The notes below the pieces were generated by a model that saw nothing but the letters and a program-made list of their open reading frames with translations, had not been told where the DNA came from and did not search any database. From assembly GCA_009733575.1 (NCBI GenBank), contig ML769425.1, positions 124,001 through 188,000 of the forward strand: a stretch of 64,000 bases of DNA, given 5' to 3'. The translations under genes were made by a program, and so were the position numbers. How positions within the stretch are numbered: the stretch's first letter is position 1; the number at the start of each line of letters is the position of its first letter. Of the stretch, positions 45,308 to 57,027 are shown piece by piece. This stretch comes from Gymnopus androsaceus JB14 (Eukaryota > Basidiomycota > Agaricomycetes > Agaricales > Omphalotaceae).

Positions 45308-46064
45308 TCAAGAAAGCAACTGCAGAAGTTCAGGCAAAGATTCAACGCTAGCAAAAACATCGAAAGTCCCTTCCTTCGTCCTGGTGAATAGCAACCGCAG
45401 CGCGTCTCTCTCAGATTTTGAGAGACTCGGGAATCGGTTTTGAGTCAATGTAAGTTCCGTAAAGTCAAAAGCTCTTTCGAGGAATGCTCTTGCATACGCT
45501 CTGAAATTTGGGATAATCTGCCATTGAAAAAAGATTCGGGTCGGCCAGGAGCGAATTTGTAAGTTTTGAGCCTGCGGCGTTGATTAGACCAGAATTTTCA
45601 AATGTTTCGAACCTTACCGCTGGATTATAATCGGCCCATGATTGAGGCATACGTTTCTCGAACCCAGTGGACATGGGTATGCGTTGGCGCCAATGTCCGA
45701 TGCCAGCATTTTGGCCAGGAGTCGAGTTGAGGAAGTACAGCGGAAGATGCAAAAGGGGGTCGAGGATGACGTCGTGGGTTCCAACGTTGATCACGAGCCA
45801 CAATAGTAAAGTCTCGAAGGAGAGAGTGGCATCACCGTATCTCCTACGCTCGAGTAGTAAGTTTTTGTAGTCGAAAAGGATAAAAGATATTTACTTGTTG
45901 CATTCTTTGTATTGCTTCAATTTGAACATTATGAAGAATGGCATTCCTGGTTCCCTTCTCAACGAGCTCGGCAGCAAGAGCTGGCGCTGTAGTAGAGTCG
46001 TCCTGCTATGTTGGAACTAACGAAGCTCTCACCTGGGGTGACTTTGCGAATGCGGCTCCGGCAT
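45308..46064 (-). CDS. Unrecognised protein, at least three exons
   Basis: The start at 46064 (MPEPHSQSHP) leads through a 46-nt intron to LAAELVEKGTRNAILHNVQIEAIQRMQQ, then a 50-nt intron (GTAAAT...CGAG) to RRRYGDATLSFETLLLWLVI, NVGTHDVILDPLLHLPLYFL, NSTPGQNAGIGHWRQRIPMS and GFEKRMPQSWADYNPAVRFE. The tail RAYARAFLERAFDFTELTLT ... ELLQLLS (stop 45308) lies in another frame after about 45540, so either a further intron is missing from my model or there is a frameshift. The sequence is rich, non-repetitive and clearly coding in character, but I do not know the family. It overlaps no plus-strand exon and diverges from the GEF-kinase locus. Confidence 0.55.
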
Positions 46065-46202
46065 ACGCTCACTGTGACGTTCACGAAGGGAGAAGACCAC
46101 CTAAACGGAGGAATTCCGTCAAAATTCTCCTTTAAACGGAGATTTGAGCAAAAAAAACAGTACCATGCACGAAGTCTAGTACTGGCCAGACTCGACTGAT
46201 CC

Positions 46203-49200
46203 TTGAATTTCAGCCCTGGATTATCACTAGCCAGTACCGGAAGGAACCTCAGTACAAGGTCCTTTTCGACTGCTTTTCATTGGTGCTCCGCTGGTGTATT
46301 GCTCGACTTGCTTGGATCACCTGCGCCCAGTTATCTCAGCGTCGACGTAGAGGACTTCGATTTTGACCTTTCGCTTGCAGAGAGGGAAAGATTTGTTCAA
46401 AGCTTTATTCAACGCGTCCATCTACTCGAAGTCCAAGGAAGGCTTTCGTATGGCGAAGTTTTACGCGTGGAGGATATGTTCAATGGAACCAGCTCTGGGT
46501 TTATGAAGGTATGTCGCTCCACAAAGTTAAGCTTCAATTACATTGCTGACAACACCTTGAAGGTCCTCAAAACCGTCAATAGGATACTTGCGGCGTTGCA
46601 AGACTGTTACCCTGGCTTGTTTGTGGCTCCGGAAGATGCAGATTACAAAAAATCTGCTGCGGTACAAGAGCTTATAGAAAGTGAACGTATCCATGTCGAA
46701 TTTCTACGCATGGTTGTTGTAAGTGCACAGTCTCTTCCATTAAGTTATCTGTTGAAGAATCCGGAATAGGACCACGCAGCATTTTTATCTTGCGAATCCA
46801 AGGCCTTGGAAACTGCACTGGAATCTATAGTCCTTAACAATCAACGATTAAGGCAATATCATGACCGTGTACTTGTCTCTTTGCAACACGCCGAGTCAAC
46901 TTCGTCCAGCATTGAAAATTGGGAGGCAATCTTTGCTTTTGATGAGCATCCCATCCGGAACAACATGGCTTCCACCTATCGCTCCCTTTGTACAAGTTAT
47001 CTATCTCTGTATGATTATATTGATCAAATTATGGGCACGCTCGAGGTAAGCTATGTGCATGGAGGAATACTTGCCGTTCACTGACTTTTTCAACAGCCGG
47101 TTCTCGCTGCACATGCACAAATGCTCCTCGACATTCTTTGTTATGTACCTACTCGAATAGCTGAATATTGTAAAGAATTACAGGTAACTATACCACCACT
47201 GTCCTACGTTCCAGCCAGTCAATTACTTTATCTAGAAAATCCTATCGCTCACCCTCCCAACCTCTCTCAGACAACATCCCTGTGCGATTCCAGCGCTCTC
47301 ATTATGATTCTCTGTGCAGCACCATCCTCAAAATGACCGACATCTCCACTGGGATTGACGAGATGAGCAGGGAGCTACGCACCTCGAGAGCTGTGAAGAT
47401 ACTCAAGGGACGTGCATTTCAATGGCGATCCCCCGACTCCTCACACAGCATCGATCCGTCGGAGCTTGGAACATTGGTGCTAGATGACCAACTAATGCTT
47501 GAAGATACCGAAGTAACCACAGGACCAGTCGAGTATCAGATCTTCCTATTTGAAGCGATGTTGCTCTGTTGTTTGGACGGGCCACGAAGTCGTAATCAAG
47601 ACCGTATTCAAAACGAAGACATGGGTCCTGCGAAGTATCCCACCCGGGCTTGGGAGCTTGGGCCAGCTTTGAGGAGAGGTATGCCCTTGAATCTGGTGTA
47701 TGCTATTCCGACAAAAGAGATACGGGAAATGCGGGTGCTTGATTTCGGTGAGTCAGACAGCTTTCAAAGGTTCTTAAATCTCGTTTTTCTGACTCTTCTA
47801 CGTACAGATTCATTCGAACTGGAATGGAGTCGTGACTCTGGGCAGGGCCAGGGATCGCGCCGCGCTCGGTTCACTATGACTCTTTCGTTCAGGTGTGCTT
47901 CAGGAGCAGATCAACACGACCAGTGGTGCTCTGTGCTTGCTAGCTTTGTTCCTTTGGTTGTTGATGAACGATACACAATGCAGACTCCACACTTTAGCTT
48001 TGAACAACTGAAGATGCGCAGAGCCTTGTCCTATCAGGAGATCTATCAGAAGAACCGGCGCAAGACGAGTCAAGCTCAGATTTTCGCCAAATTCAAATTC
48101 AGCCTCAGCTCTAGCGGTGGTCGACGCCACTCCAATCCTCGACCATGGAGTCTCATTGGAAGGAAAGGTCCACATTCCGAGTCGTCTTCGCTTCATCAGC
48201 AATTGCTTGAAGAAGTGGGACAGGAGGTTGACCGGATGGATGAAGTGCTCAGTCCGAACATGCTTCCGACGCTGTTCACTGCTCTTAGCGCCGGAAGTAA
48301 AAGTTCCATTCCTCCGCTGAGTCCAATTTCTCTTGGAGGCGGGGCGGACGGAGATACAGGAGGGTTCCCGCCTATGGTCATGCCTCCTACCCCTCCACCG
48401 GAAGGGGATCTTGGTGAGCTCCAACTTCACTTCTTGAATCCTGCTGCTGTTGCTAATGGGGATGTTACCATCAAGTGCATGAAATTAGTGCCTCGGAACG
48501 GGTGATGGACTTCACTGGACAGGTAACATTAGAAGGTCGATCTGCTGTCGCAGGCGGCGGCTATTCAGATGTGTGGAGAGGAATATTGAATAGTAGCAAG
48601 AATGGACGCGGGCAGGAGTTGAAGGTACGATATTGTTCGAATCCTGTCCTTGACCGCTCACCGTAATTGTCTTAGGTTGCGGTCAAGGTCATCCGATCTC
48701 ATCAATACGGGGATGTCGAGAGCGAGGATATATTGAAAAGGGTAAGCCGCTGTCTACCTCCTGCATAATTTCAGGTTGTTCATGAACTTGTAGAGACTTG
48801 CTAGAGAGCTTGATGTGTGGAAACAGCTCAAGCACCCAAACATACTTCCTCGTAAGTAAAGTCTCCTGTCTGTAATCTATGCTCATTTTTTTTTGCAAAG
48901 TCTATGGTACCGTTTCCGGTTTCGGGCGCTATGATTCACTGGTTTGCCCGTGGATGGAAAATGGGAGTGTAAGTCGCTACATGGAGAAGTGGGGCGATAT
49001 TATGTCGATGACGGATCGACTGCAGGTGGTGAGTGAAGGGAACCAGCGCGTTCATACATTCTGGGGTTTGCTTATTGAATTATCTACCCGACGTTTGTCC
49101 AGCTCTGTGAAGTGGCCGAAGGTCTACGATATCGTAAGTTCCATCTTTCTCTTGCGGCTATTCAAGACGTTCTTATCATCGTGCTGTAGTGCATTCCCAT

Positions 49201-49900
49201 GGGATCGTTCATGGCGACCTGACGGGCGTAAGTCTACTTTATTCTTGCTGCTCTGTCTCTCTCTTACACATTGACTGTTAGTCCAACATCCTGATCGACG
49301 ACAACAGAAGAGCATGCTTATGTGACTTTGGACTGTCAAACATCGTCACCGAGTTCCAAGGGGTCTTTTCAAGTCATTCTACGATTAGCGGAGCAATAAG
49401 ATGGGCCGATGCGACGTTATTTACTAATCAGGCCGCTCAAGTAGAATCGGATGATTTGGATGAGCCTCCGATGCCAATGCTCGACGGGTAAAAGCGACAT
49501 TTACTCTTTTGGGAGTGTGACTTTAGAGGTGAGCTCTGAACCTTGTAATACCATATGCACTACCGACAATTTACTGAATACACCCAGATTCTCTCTGGCC
49601 GCATACCCTACCACTACATCCGGAACGATGCCCAGGTCATCTTCGAGTTAGCCAGAGGTAAAAAACCCCGTCGCCCAGCTCCGTCATTCGTCACAGACGC
49701 ACAGATGGACGTTCATCTCGAGATGTTGGCTTGACGACCCCGTTCTTCGACCTGATGTAGAGGAAGTGGTCAATACTGTACAGGCGCTATTACGTGCCAG
49801 CTTGGACTTTCGTAGGCATACAGGCAGCGTGATGGGATACTGGGTTATCGGATGGAACGTTAGGACCCAGAAGGGAATCTGTTGCCGAGTGATTATGTAG
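46203..49900 (+). pseudogene. CDC24-type CH-like/RhoGEF/PH locus joined to a TKL protein kinase, with frame breaks
   Basis: N-terminal part: LLDLLGSPAPSYLSVDV ... FIQRVHLLEVQGRLSYGEVL and FNGTSSGFMK|VLKTVNRILAAL match the CH-like segment of CDC24. The DH domain follows (AAVQELIESERIHVEFLRMV ... SIENWEAIFAFDE, YRSLCTSYLSLYDYI), then ILKMTDISTGIDEMSRELRT and a PH domain (LGTLVLDDQLMLEDTEV, YQIFLFEAMLLCC, WCSVLASFVPLV). A 61-nt intron (48415-48475, GTGAGC...TCAAG) joins this frame to MDFTGQVTLEG, AGGGYSDVWRG, VAVKVIR, REL-VWKQLKHPNILPLYG, IVHGDLTGSNILID and CDFGLS. Single-base frame breaks occur near 46290, 49488 and 49705, and RWADATL stands where RW-APE is expected. So the kinase half, and perhaps the locus, is decaying. 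Confidence 0.6.
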
Positions 49901-50182
49901 ACTCGACCCGTCGGCGTAGTGAGCCTCTGCGGAGTGGAGTGTATATGTAACGTGCACAAGTATACAAACCTGCTGCGTTGATACTTGCGACTAGTGAAAA
50001 CTGCTCGAGCTACTTGCGAGACCGTTCCTTGAAATTACAGTATGATGGACCGTTAGAAGGGCAATGAACTACAGCAATCAGAAATTCAGTTCGCCATTTT
50101 CCCTAGAGTAGCAGAGATGAATGTTCGCTTTTTTTATAAAAAAAAGACAAAAAAACATACCCTGGCTACATGACAACTCTCA

Positions 50183-50365
50183 CTACTTCTCGACGTAATC
50201 CAAGGCATCATAAGCCCCCGGACCTTTCGTCTACATCGAAATATGACTGTCAGTGACCGCAGACTGTTCACCTGATGTGTTTGGACCTCGAGACTTGACC
50301 ATCTTTACGACTGCTTCATCTTTGAATGCCTTCGAATGATGTTGCTCCACAGTAGGTAAAGACAT
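50183..50365 (-). CDS. Small protein candidate, about 45-50 aa
   Basis: MSLPTVEQHHSKAFKDEAVV followed by KMVKSRGPNTS at the start codon end, and TKGPGAYDALDYVEK with a stop at 50183-50185. A GTGAAC...GTAG intron of 41 nt lies between, but the phases do not match as read, so either another splice pair is used or a base is wrong. No family known to me. Reported because both halves look conserved in style. Confidence 0.35.
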
Positions 50366-50947
50366 TGTAATTGTGGAACTAAACAGTGGAGACCGTCTAT
50401 GAAACGACGTTATAAGACTGTTCTTGTGCCAAATATCGGTGTGATTGATGCTAAGATCCAGTAAAGCTGGAATGAAGACTGAAGGTAGAGGAGGTTATAG
50501 TCTCTGGCAGCTCAATAGAAAGACTGGTCAATGGAAAAGATGAACACTTCAAAAATACCGCTAAGGTGTCAAAGTATTCTGAGTGATAGTGGCTCAGTGA
50601 GTGAGGATGAGAACAGAGTGCGGAACGTTTCGACCGGCGGTCGTAGTTAGGATCATAGCGTACAGTTAACACCTCAGAGCCTCTGTGAGGAAAAACTATA
50701 CAGATCTGTTGGATTATTTGTTCCGAGCTCGAAGCTCATCCATTTATATCAACCTATTACCGTACATAAGCTGTACTCGCGATGCAACTGCATCGTTGCT
50801 CTCTCCGACTGCATGTAGACAACGATACATTGTCTGCTCGAGCTCTGAGCTATCACATCCAGGTCAATATCTGGGCAATATTCCTCATGAAATCTCGGAC
50901 ATCAAGAGATGTCACAGGACTTGTGCTCCTTTTGGATCCCTGTATAG

Positions 50948-51477
50948 TCATAGACTATAGTCCGGATTAAGTCTGAGATGCAACAATTGTGCAAAGGGAA
51001 ATGCTGCGGGTATATCAGGCATTTCATCCAGTTTCAGACTCCTAAGGCTAGCATGACTTGCGAGAGCTCCACTACTTACTCTCAGCTTGGTAAGAGCATC
51101 AGCAGCTTTGGATGTAAATGTAATGCTGAATAAGAATGATGGTGTGCACAAGGCATTAATTGTTTACAAGCGTAAAGCGGTATTATAGGGTGTACCTTAC
51201 TCGGCCATTCATAGAATATAGGTCATAATACCGGTGAGGGTGCTTCCTAGTGAATCATAAGTTGTTGCATACCATCATGGTCTCCTCTGAAAACAGTTGG
51301 CGCCAGGGAGTGGACGTGAGTGACGGCTAGCTTGGTGACCAATCCTCTAAGAGGTTGACGAAAAGACCAGAGTTCACGAAGGACGGAGTACAAAAAGAAA
51401 TAGAAACCGAAGGTTGCCTCGCTTCCGATTGTTGGTTTTACTATAGGGACAAATTGTAAGAGTGATGAAGGGGGCAT
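50948..51477 (-). pseudogene. LRR-type fragments, possible F-box relative
   Basis: Two open pieces: 51477-51247 with SVLRELWSFRQPLRGLVTKL and 51151-50948 with LTKLRVSSGALASHASLRSL and FAQLLHLRLNPDYSL. The leucine pattern is LRR-like. No start, F-box or connecting splice was seen. Part of the upper piece overlaps the 3' end of the next locus. Confidence 0.35.
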
Positions 51478-52312
51478 CCAGAAACAAAAGCAAATGAGCC
51501 TACCAGTAAGGCTTTCATAGCCTCAAAGCATTGGAAGACGGCCTGTCGGCTTTGCGAATCGGTCATGCCTCGCTTCAAGTAGAGCGGGGCGTCCGGATCA
51601 GGGGGCACAAGGTATTGTACAACCGTAGGTTGTGGTGGACACTCGCCTCGCGCAACAGCGTCACTAAGCTGTTGGGTTACTGGAATGCGATAGAAGATCG
51701 GGATGACACCAGCGAAGCTGACGGCGGGTGATGTTCTCTGGTGCAGAGTCGGACGACCTTGTTATGCAAGAATCCGATTGTTTTCTCCGAATGCAGCGAT
51801 GGCCTCAGCAACCAACTGAGGCGAAAGATCTGGATTACTCGTACTGTGCTGGGAGACGTCAGTACCGTGGCGAATAAGTCATTAGTATGTTTGTGGCAAC
51901 TCACTTTATCTATCTGAACCAAAAGTAAATATTCCCTATCTTCGCTGATGACGGAGATGTCTGGCTTGGCACGAACCGTCTTGCCACACATTGTGAAGTT
52001 TAATACCATCCTGGAGCGAACAATACGGTCTTCGCCGTCATAATCAAGGAGCCTGAGGATCAATTGGGCGAAATCGTTCACCGCAGCTTTGTCTTCGGCG
52101 AGCGCACAGAAAAGGTAGTCGAAGAAAAAGCGGTCCTTGTTCAATTCGCTCAAAGGCTTGGGTTTTATCTCATCGCTGAGAAACCAAGGCGAAATCTGTA
52201 TAGCCGGGAGCTCCTTTACACCAAAGAAGGTGTTAGCGTCAACGCTGGTGATAGATACGTTGAAGGTAAGAAGTTCGCATTTGGTCCACTGGTGTCCATA
52301 CTTAGCGCGCAT
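51441..52312 (-). pseudogene. Multi-copy basidiomycete protein with PD...QxDK motif, one nonsense codon
   Basis: Exon 1 (52312-51905) reads KCELLTFNVSITSVDANTFF, FFFDYLFCALAED, DDFA-like NDFAQLILRLLDYD, LNFTMCGKTVRAKPDISVIS and EYLLLVQIDK. A 56-nt intron follows. Exon 2 starts HSTSNPDLSPQLVAEAIAAF and reaches FAGVIPIFYRIPVTQQL ... VFQCFEAMKALL. A TAA at 51764-51762 interrupts the frame after NNRIL; the same frame continues beyond it. I recall many homologues in agaric genomes, of unknown function. The PD...(Q)xDK spacing is compatible with a nuclease-like fold, as an inference only. Confidence 0.65.
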
Positions 52313-52617
52313 GATGATGGTCGGAGGTTTGTTTTATAATGTCAATTTGATTTCCTTATTTGGTGGCTGTGCTGCTGATCCGGAACTGACACACCGCCAA
52401 TAATTATGCTTCAGTCAGACTGAAGCATTGTGAGAAATATATTATTTCAATCTGCAAGAGAAATGTACTTTTTCAGAGGAATAATGAAATTAAACATTTC
52501 TTAGAGCTTAAGAAATAAATAAATTCAGATGATTTGAAGTTTGGATTTTCGGCAAATTTCCGAAACAACATTTTTTGGACAAGGTAATTTGCTTCACACT
52601 CCACAGAATCCAGTCAC
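52313..52617. other. Transition into AT-rich repeat territory
   Basis: Base composition falls sharply to the right of about 52390. A short hairpin (GCTTCAGTC/GACTGAAGC) lies near 52410-52430. Confidence 0.5.
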
Positions 52618-52733
52618 TATGTTTCTATGCCTGTTGCTTGTCTGCACATTGTGTGCCTGTTACTGTGTTTCTACACCCATTGTTTGTCTGCACTTGTTGT
52701 GCCCATTGCTGTGCTTCTATGCCCATTCATCTG
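52618..52733 (+). repeat. Tandem repeat, period about 46 bp, 2.5 copies
   Basis: Units open with TATGTTTCTATGCC or TGTGTTTCTACACC and share TTGTCTGCAC and TGTGCC blocks. It sits immediately left of the foldback element. Confidence 0.7.
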
Positions 52734-53304
52734 GAAAAATTCCCTAGTACCCAGGAACATGTAGGTTGTACTGAGGTACCCACAGGGTGACCAGGACACC
52801 CAGGATGTCTAGGCACCACAGGCACCCCAAAGAAACCCCCCAAATCCTGTGCATACTGAGGATAGAAAAGTATCTCTGAGATGTCCCTGAATATCCCTGG
52901 GTGTCTCTGGGGTGCCCTGAGGTGCCCTGGGAATCCATAGAGAAAATATATAAATAATATATATATTTTTACCATCTTAGCCTCTTACACTCATATTTAC
53001 CTTCTTTGTTTACTTTCATTATTCATTATTCAAGTCTCGGTACTTAAGACACTTATTATAGATGGTTGTTGTGCTTATTGCTCACTGCTTATTATTGTCT
53101 TATTCATTTGGTGTTTCAGCACTTAAATTCAAGTGACTCATAATAAACTTAAAGATTGACACCTCACAGGTTTGAACTCTCAGCCTTGCAGCTGTTGACT
53201 TTTAGCCCTTTGCATGTGATACCTGTCATGGCTCATTTCCGGCACTACACTGGTTACGTGACCTGTCTAAGTAATAGCCCAGGGCACAACCCAGCAAGCA
53301 TACA

Positions 53305-53396
53305 GTTGCTTGGCGTAGTGGTTAAAATGCTCCGCTATCGGTGGGCACTAATTATCGTGTTAGAGCTGGGTTCAACTACTAGTATGGGAGTTTTTT
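53305..53396 (+). ncRNA. tRNA-derived SINE-like Pol III promoter
   Basis: A box TGGCGTAGTGG (53311-53321) and B box-like GGGTTCAACTA (53368-53378), spaced as in a tRNA gene with a variable arm, followed by T6 (53391-53396). Acceptor and T stems do not pair well, so it is not a working tRNA gene. More likely a decayed tRNA-derived SINE head. Confidence 0.5.
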
Positions 53397-53409
53397 AAAA
53401 AAAATCTTA

Positions 53410-53483
53410 GCAATGCTGACTAGCTCTCATTAGGGTTCGCCTGAAGGGCTAACCCTAACATTAGAGAGCTAGTCCAGCATTGC
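53410..53483. repeat. Hairpin, about 30-bp arms
   Basis: 53410-53437 pairs with 53451-53483 with a few bulges and a 13-nt loop. The CCCTAA/TTAGGG-like bases lie in the arms and are part of the stem. Confidence 0.75.
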
Positions 53484-54311
53484 CAAACATGCTGGATGAA
53501 TGGTTAGGGGTTCGGGGTTGGGTAGGTTAGTGTTAGGGGCTGCACCTATTATGATAGCACAAAACGAGGCTTTAGACCAATGACTTCCCGGCTTGGGGGA
53601 CCCCCCGCAGGGAGGGGAGGGAAGCAGAGGTGGGCCCAAAGTTTGTGCGTCTTGTGATAAAACATATTTTATTAAACAATACAGTAGCTGGTAATACTAC
53701 AGTAGTATTCGGGATGTCACCGGTAACTCTCCGTCAGGCACCTGTTGACCTTCCTATTTCGTTAAGCGCTCATCATGTGGAAAGGGCTAAAAGTCTGCAA
53801 GTCAGCCTTGCAGTCAACTGTATTATATAAGCAATAATGTGAGAGCTCAAAACCACTGAACTGTCTTGATGTAAGATATGCTAGAAGCTTTATGCACTAT
53901 ATACACTAACTAGTGGGGTCAGCATCACCTATAAAAAAAATTGGTGAGCACTTGGTCATAAGTGCACATGAACCCATTCTCCCACCATAGTCTACCGAGA
54001 CTATCTCCAATGTTACCAGTAAATATTCTTAAGTAAAAAGGGCTTGAAATACAAAAACTAGACTCAATGTTTTGTCTTTTGCTTAATTTAATTTTGTTGT
54101 GAATATAATGTAGTTTTTAATTAAGATATAAAGTATGCAGGCCAAAACATTGAATGGGCACTTAAATCACATGATCTGGTAAGGTGCAATTCTCTGCTAA
54201 AATGAGTAAGCACCCATGAGTGTCCCACGGTCAATCTCAGCACAATGTACAGCGAGACTCTTAATTCAGAGATCTAGTACATATCTCATAAAATTTTGGT
54301 GGAAGACTAGT

Positions 54312-56044
54312 ACAGAAGCAAACCCCCAGGCAAAAAATACCCCTAGGCAAAATTTTTGATTTTTCAGTGGCCTGGAGCAGGTTTCAGCCTTAGGTTTTTA
54401 AAAAATATAATATCTACTAATCTGGAAAACTACCTAAAGCCCAGGCAAGTCCAGGTGTGCTTGGTCAGTCTCAGAGATGCCCAGGAATTTGGCCAATTCC
54501 TAGGCAACACTAGGCAACCCAAGCACCCCATGTAGCCCAGGATTTTGGCCAAATTCTAGGGATTCTTGAGTATCTCTGAAGTTAATCAGGAATTAGCCTC
54601 AAGTAAGCCCAAAGACCTTCAGGATTTGGCTAAAATCCTAGGCTGCCCAAGTCACTTGGGCTGTCTGGGAAATGGGCAAATTCCTGGGGATCCTGGGAAG
54701 CTCTAGGAAGCCCTGGGAGAGGGATCATGTGCTTGTGCTTATGAGTACGTGATTTAAGCGCCCATCTGATGTTTTTGCCCGCATACTTTATGTCTTAATT
54801 AAAAGCTACATTATATCACAACAAAATTAAATTAACCAAAAGACAAAACATTGAGTCTAATTTTTGCCTTTCAAGCCCTTTTCACCTAAGAGCAATTACT
54901 GGTAACATTGTAGATAGTCTCAGTAGACTATGGTGGGAGAATGGGTTCATGTGCACTTATGACCAAGTGCTCACCATTTTTTTTAGTAGGTGATGCTGAC
55001 CCCACTAGTTAGTGTATATAGTGCATAAAGCTTCTAGCATATCTTACATCAAGACAGTTCAGTGGTTTTGAGCTCTCGCACTATTGCTTATATAATACAG
55101 TTAACTGCGAGGCCGAGAGTTCAAACCTGTGAGGTGCCAATCTTTGAGTTTATTATGAGTCACTTGAATTTAAGCACTGAAACACCAAATGAATAAGACA
55201 ATAATAAGCAGTGAGCAATAAGCACAACAACCATCTATAATAAGTGTATTAAGTACCAAGACTTGAATAACAAATAATGAATAAGTAAACAAAGAAGGTG
55301 AATATGAGCATAAGAAGCTAAGATGGTAAAAAATATATTATTTTAAATATTTTCTCTATGGATTCCTAGGGCATCCCAGGATGCCCCAGGGACACCCAGG
55401 GATGATCAGGGACACCCAGGGATGATCAGGGACACCCCAGGAATATTCAGAGACACCCCATAGATACTTTTCTATTCACAGGATGCACAGGATTTGGGGG
55501 GTTTCTTTGGGGTGCCTGGGGTGCCTAGACATCCTGGGTGTCCTAGTCACCCTGTGGGTACCTAAGTGCAACCTATATGTTCCTGGGCACTAGGGAATTT
55601 TTCCAGATGTAGATTGCATTTACATACAATTGAGTTGCTTGTGCTACGTTTTTTTACCCAAAATAAAATTACAAGCCAAAATACACCAAAAACTCAAAAA
55701 TTTCTTGTACCATGTGGCCAACTTTCATGATTGCACTGTGATTGCACTGGGAAGCAGTCAAAGATATTGTAATGTGCTCGGCAGGTTGTACAAGTGATTT
55801 GGGTCATGCATTTTAAGTTCAATCAACAGTCACATGTGATTTTTTGCCTGGGGGTTTTTAGCACTTTTTCATGAACAGAAGTGATTGATTTATGTAGATA
55901 CTAGATATGCCCGGAAAAATCTGAAAAAATTTGGACACAATGTGCATGCCACTTTACTACAAAAAAATAGTTGCCTGAATCAATCACCAACCCAAGTTCT
56001 TGGCCAATTTCTGCAAAAATTTTCGCCTGGGGGTTTGCTTCTGT
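54312..56044. repeat. Inverted pair ACAGAAGCAAACCCCCAGGC, 1.7 kb apart
   Basis: The block at 54312-54335 recurs as its reverse complement at 56021-56044, and a partial copy (TGCCTGGGGGTTT) at 55848. The interval straddles the right arm of the foldback element, implying a second element overlapping or interrupted by the first. Confidence 0.6.
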
Positions 56045-57027
56045 ATTTAAATACAATTTTAAACATATATTGAGCATAAAATGACAAATGCATAAGGTAC
56101 TGTACTTTTTTTTGTACCAATGTCAATAATCATTCTTGAAATTTTAGGTTTTTATGCTTGATAAGACTACAAATTGCTATAAGGAGTTGTTTCCGGCCTT
56201 TTTCGGTACCAAGTGGTGGTCAGTTCCTGCCAACAACAGGTGTCCACAGATGTAGCCAAAAGTGTGGGAATCAACAATCAGGCAATCTCACTGCCTCTTT
56301 TCTGCCCTCCTCGACGTGCTCTATAGCATGTAAAATATGTGTTACACATCCCAATTATCATGGGCAATCAATTTCCAGGTGTTTCATATGTTGGAGTACA
56401 CAAAAGAAAGCGGAAACCAAAAGAATCATGTAGTGCTCAAGCAACTGCAGCTGCCAAGGTGCATTGGAATCCACAGACACCAGAAAATCATTTGGACAAC
56501 CAATACAGTGATGACAACAATTCCTCCACCTCCTCCTCTGACAAGGAGAACAACTCCCTACATCTCCTGGAAGCTGAAAAAAAGAAGACAAACATGTATC
56601 AGTTGTGCTTGTACAGTTCCAGCAAGAAGGCAAAGAACTGGCACAAGAAATATGACAAAACAGTGGAGGAGAAGCAGGTTCTAGACTAGAAGAGAAGTTA
56701 GAAAGTACATTGAAGTTGAAGGAGAAGGAGATACAAAACTTGGAAGAGAAAGTGGAGAAGTTGGAAGGAGCTACAAACCAACTGGCACAGGATAAAGTGC
56801 GTTACCAGACTGAGAACCATGCACTGAAGGAGAAGGTTTGCCGTGTACCATAGCACTTGGATACGGCAGTGAAAAGAGTAGGCCGGATGTTTAGATTGAA
56901 GGAAGGAAAGGAGAAGACAGTCCAGTTGAAGGAAAAAGGTGTTATACCAGATTCTATCTCCAGTATGATCTGTGACCTGGTTTCCCTTGATAATATTCCC
57001 GCCAAACACTGTGTCAATGCATTCATG

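Larger units (their letters stand above)
53192..53801. mobile_element. 610-bp MITE nested in the foldback left arm
   Basis: Flanked by a 12-bp direct repeat TCAGCCTTGCAG (53180-53191 and 53802-53813). The right arm of the host foldback has the uninterrupted site. Ends are imperfect inverted repeats around GACTTTTAGCCCTTT. The 9-12 bp target size would suit a Mutator-like transposase, but no coding part is present. Confidence 0.8.
52731..55612. mobile_element. Large foldback element with long inverted arms
   Basis: The left arm (52731-54172) and right arm (about 54727-55612) are inverted copies from end to end. Outer ends share CTGGAAAAATTCCCTAGT, then CACAGGGTGACC, the CCCAGG-rich stretch, the TCACTTGAATTT block and a TATATAATACAGTT block. 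The left arm is longer because of a nested 610-bp insertion. The centre (54173-54726) is made of CCTAGG/CCCAGG-rich, weakly repeated sequence. No transposase ORF. It fits a non-autonomous foldback transposon; class unassigned. Confidence 0.8.

Noticed and set aside
53305..53380. Functional tRNA gene
   Set aside because: A and B boxes are present but the acceptor and T stems do not pair.
53430..53560. Telomere-like TTAGGG/CCCTAA bases
   Set aside because: Isolated and degenerate, lying in hairpin arms and a short G-rich stretch rather than a tandem array.
52618..55460. CRISPR-like array from the short repeats
   Set aside because: Repeats are degenerate, without regular unique spacers, and the sequence is fungal nuclear DNA.
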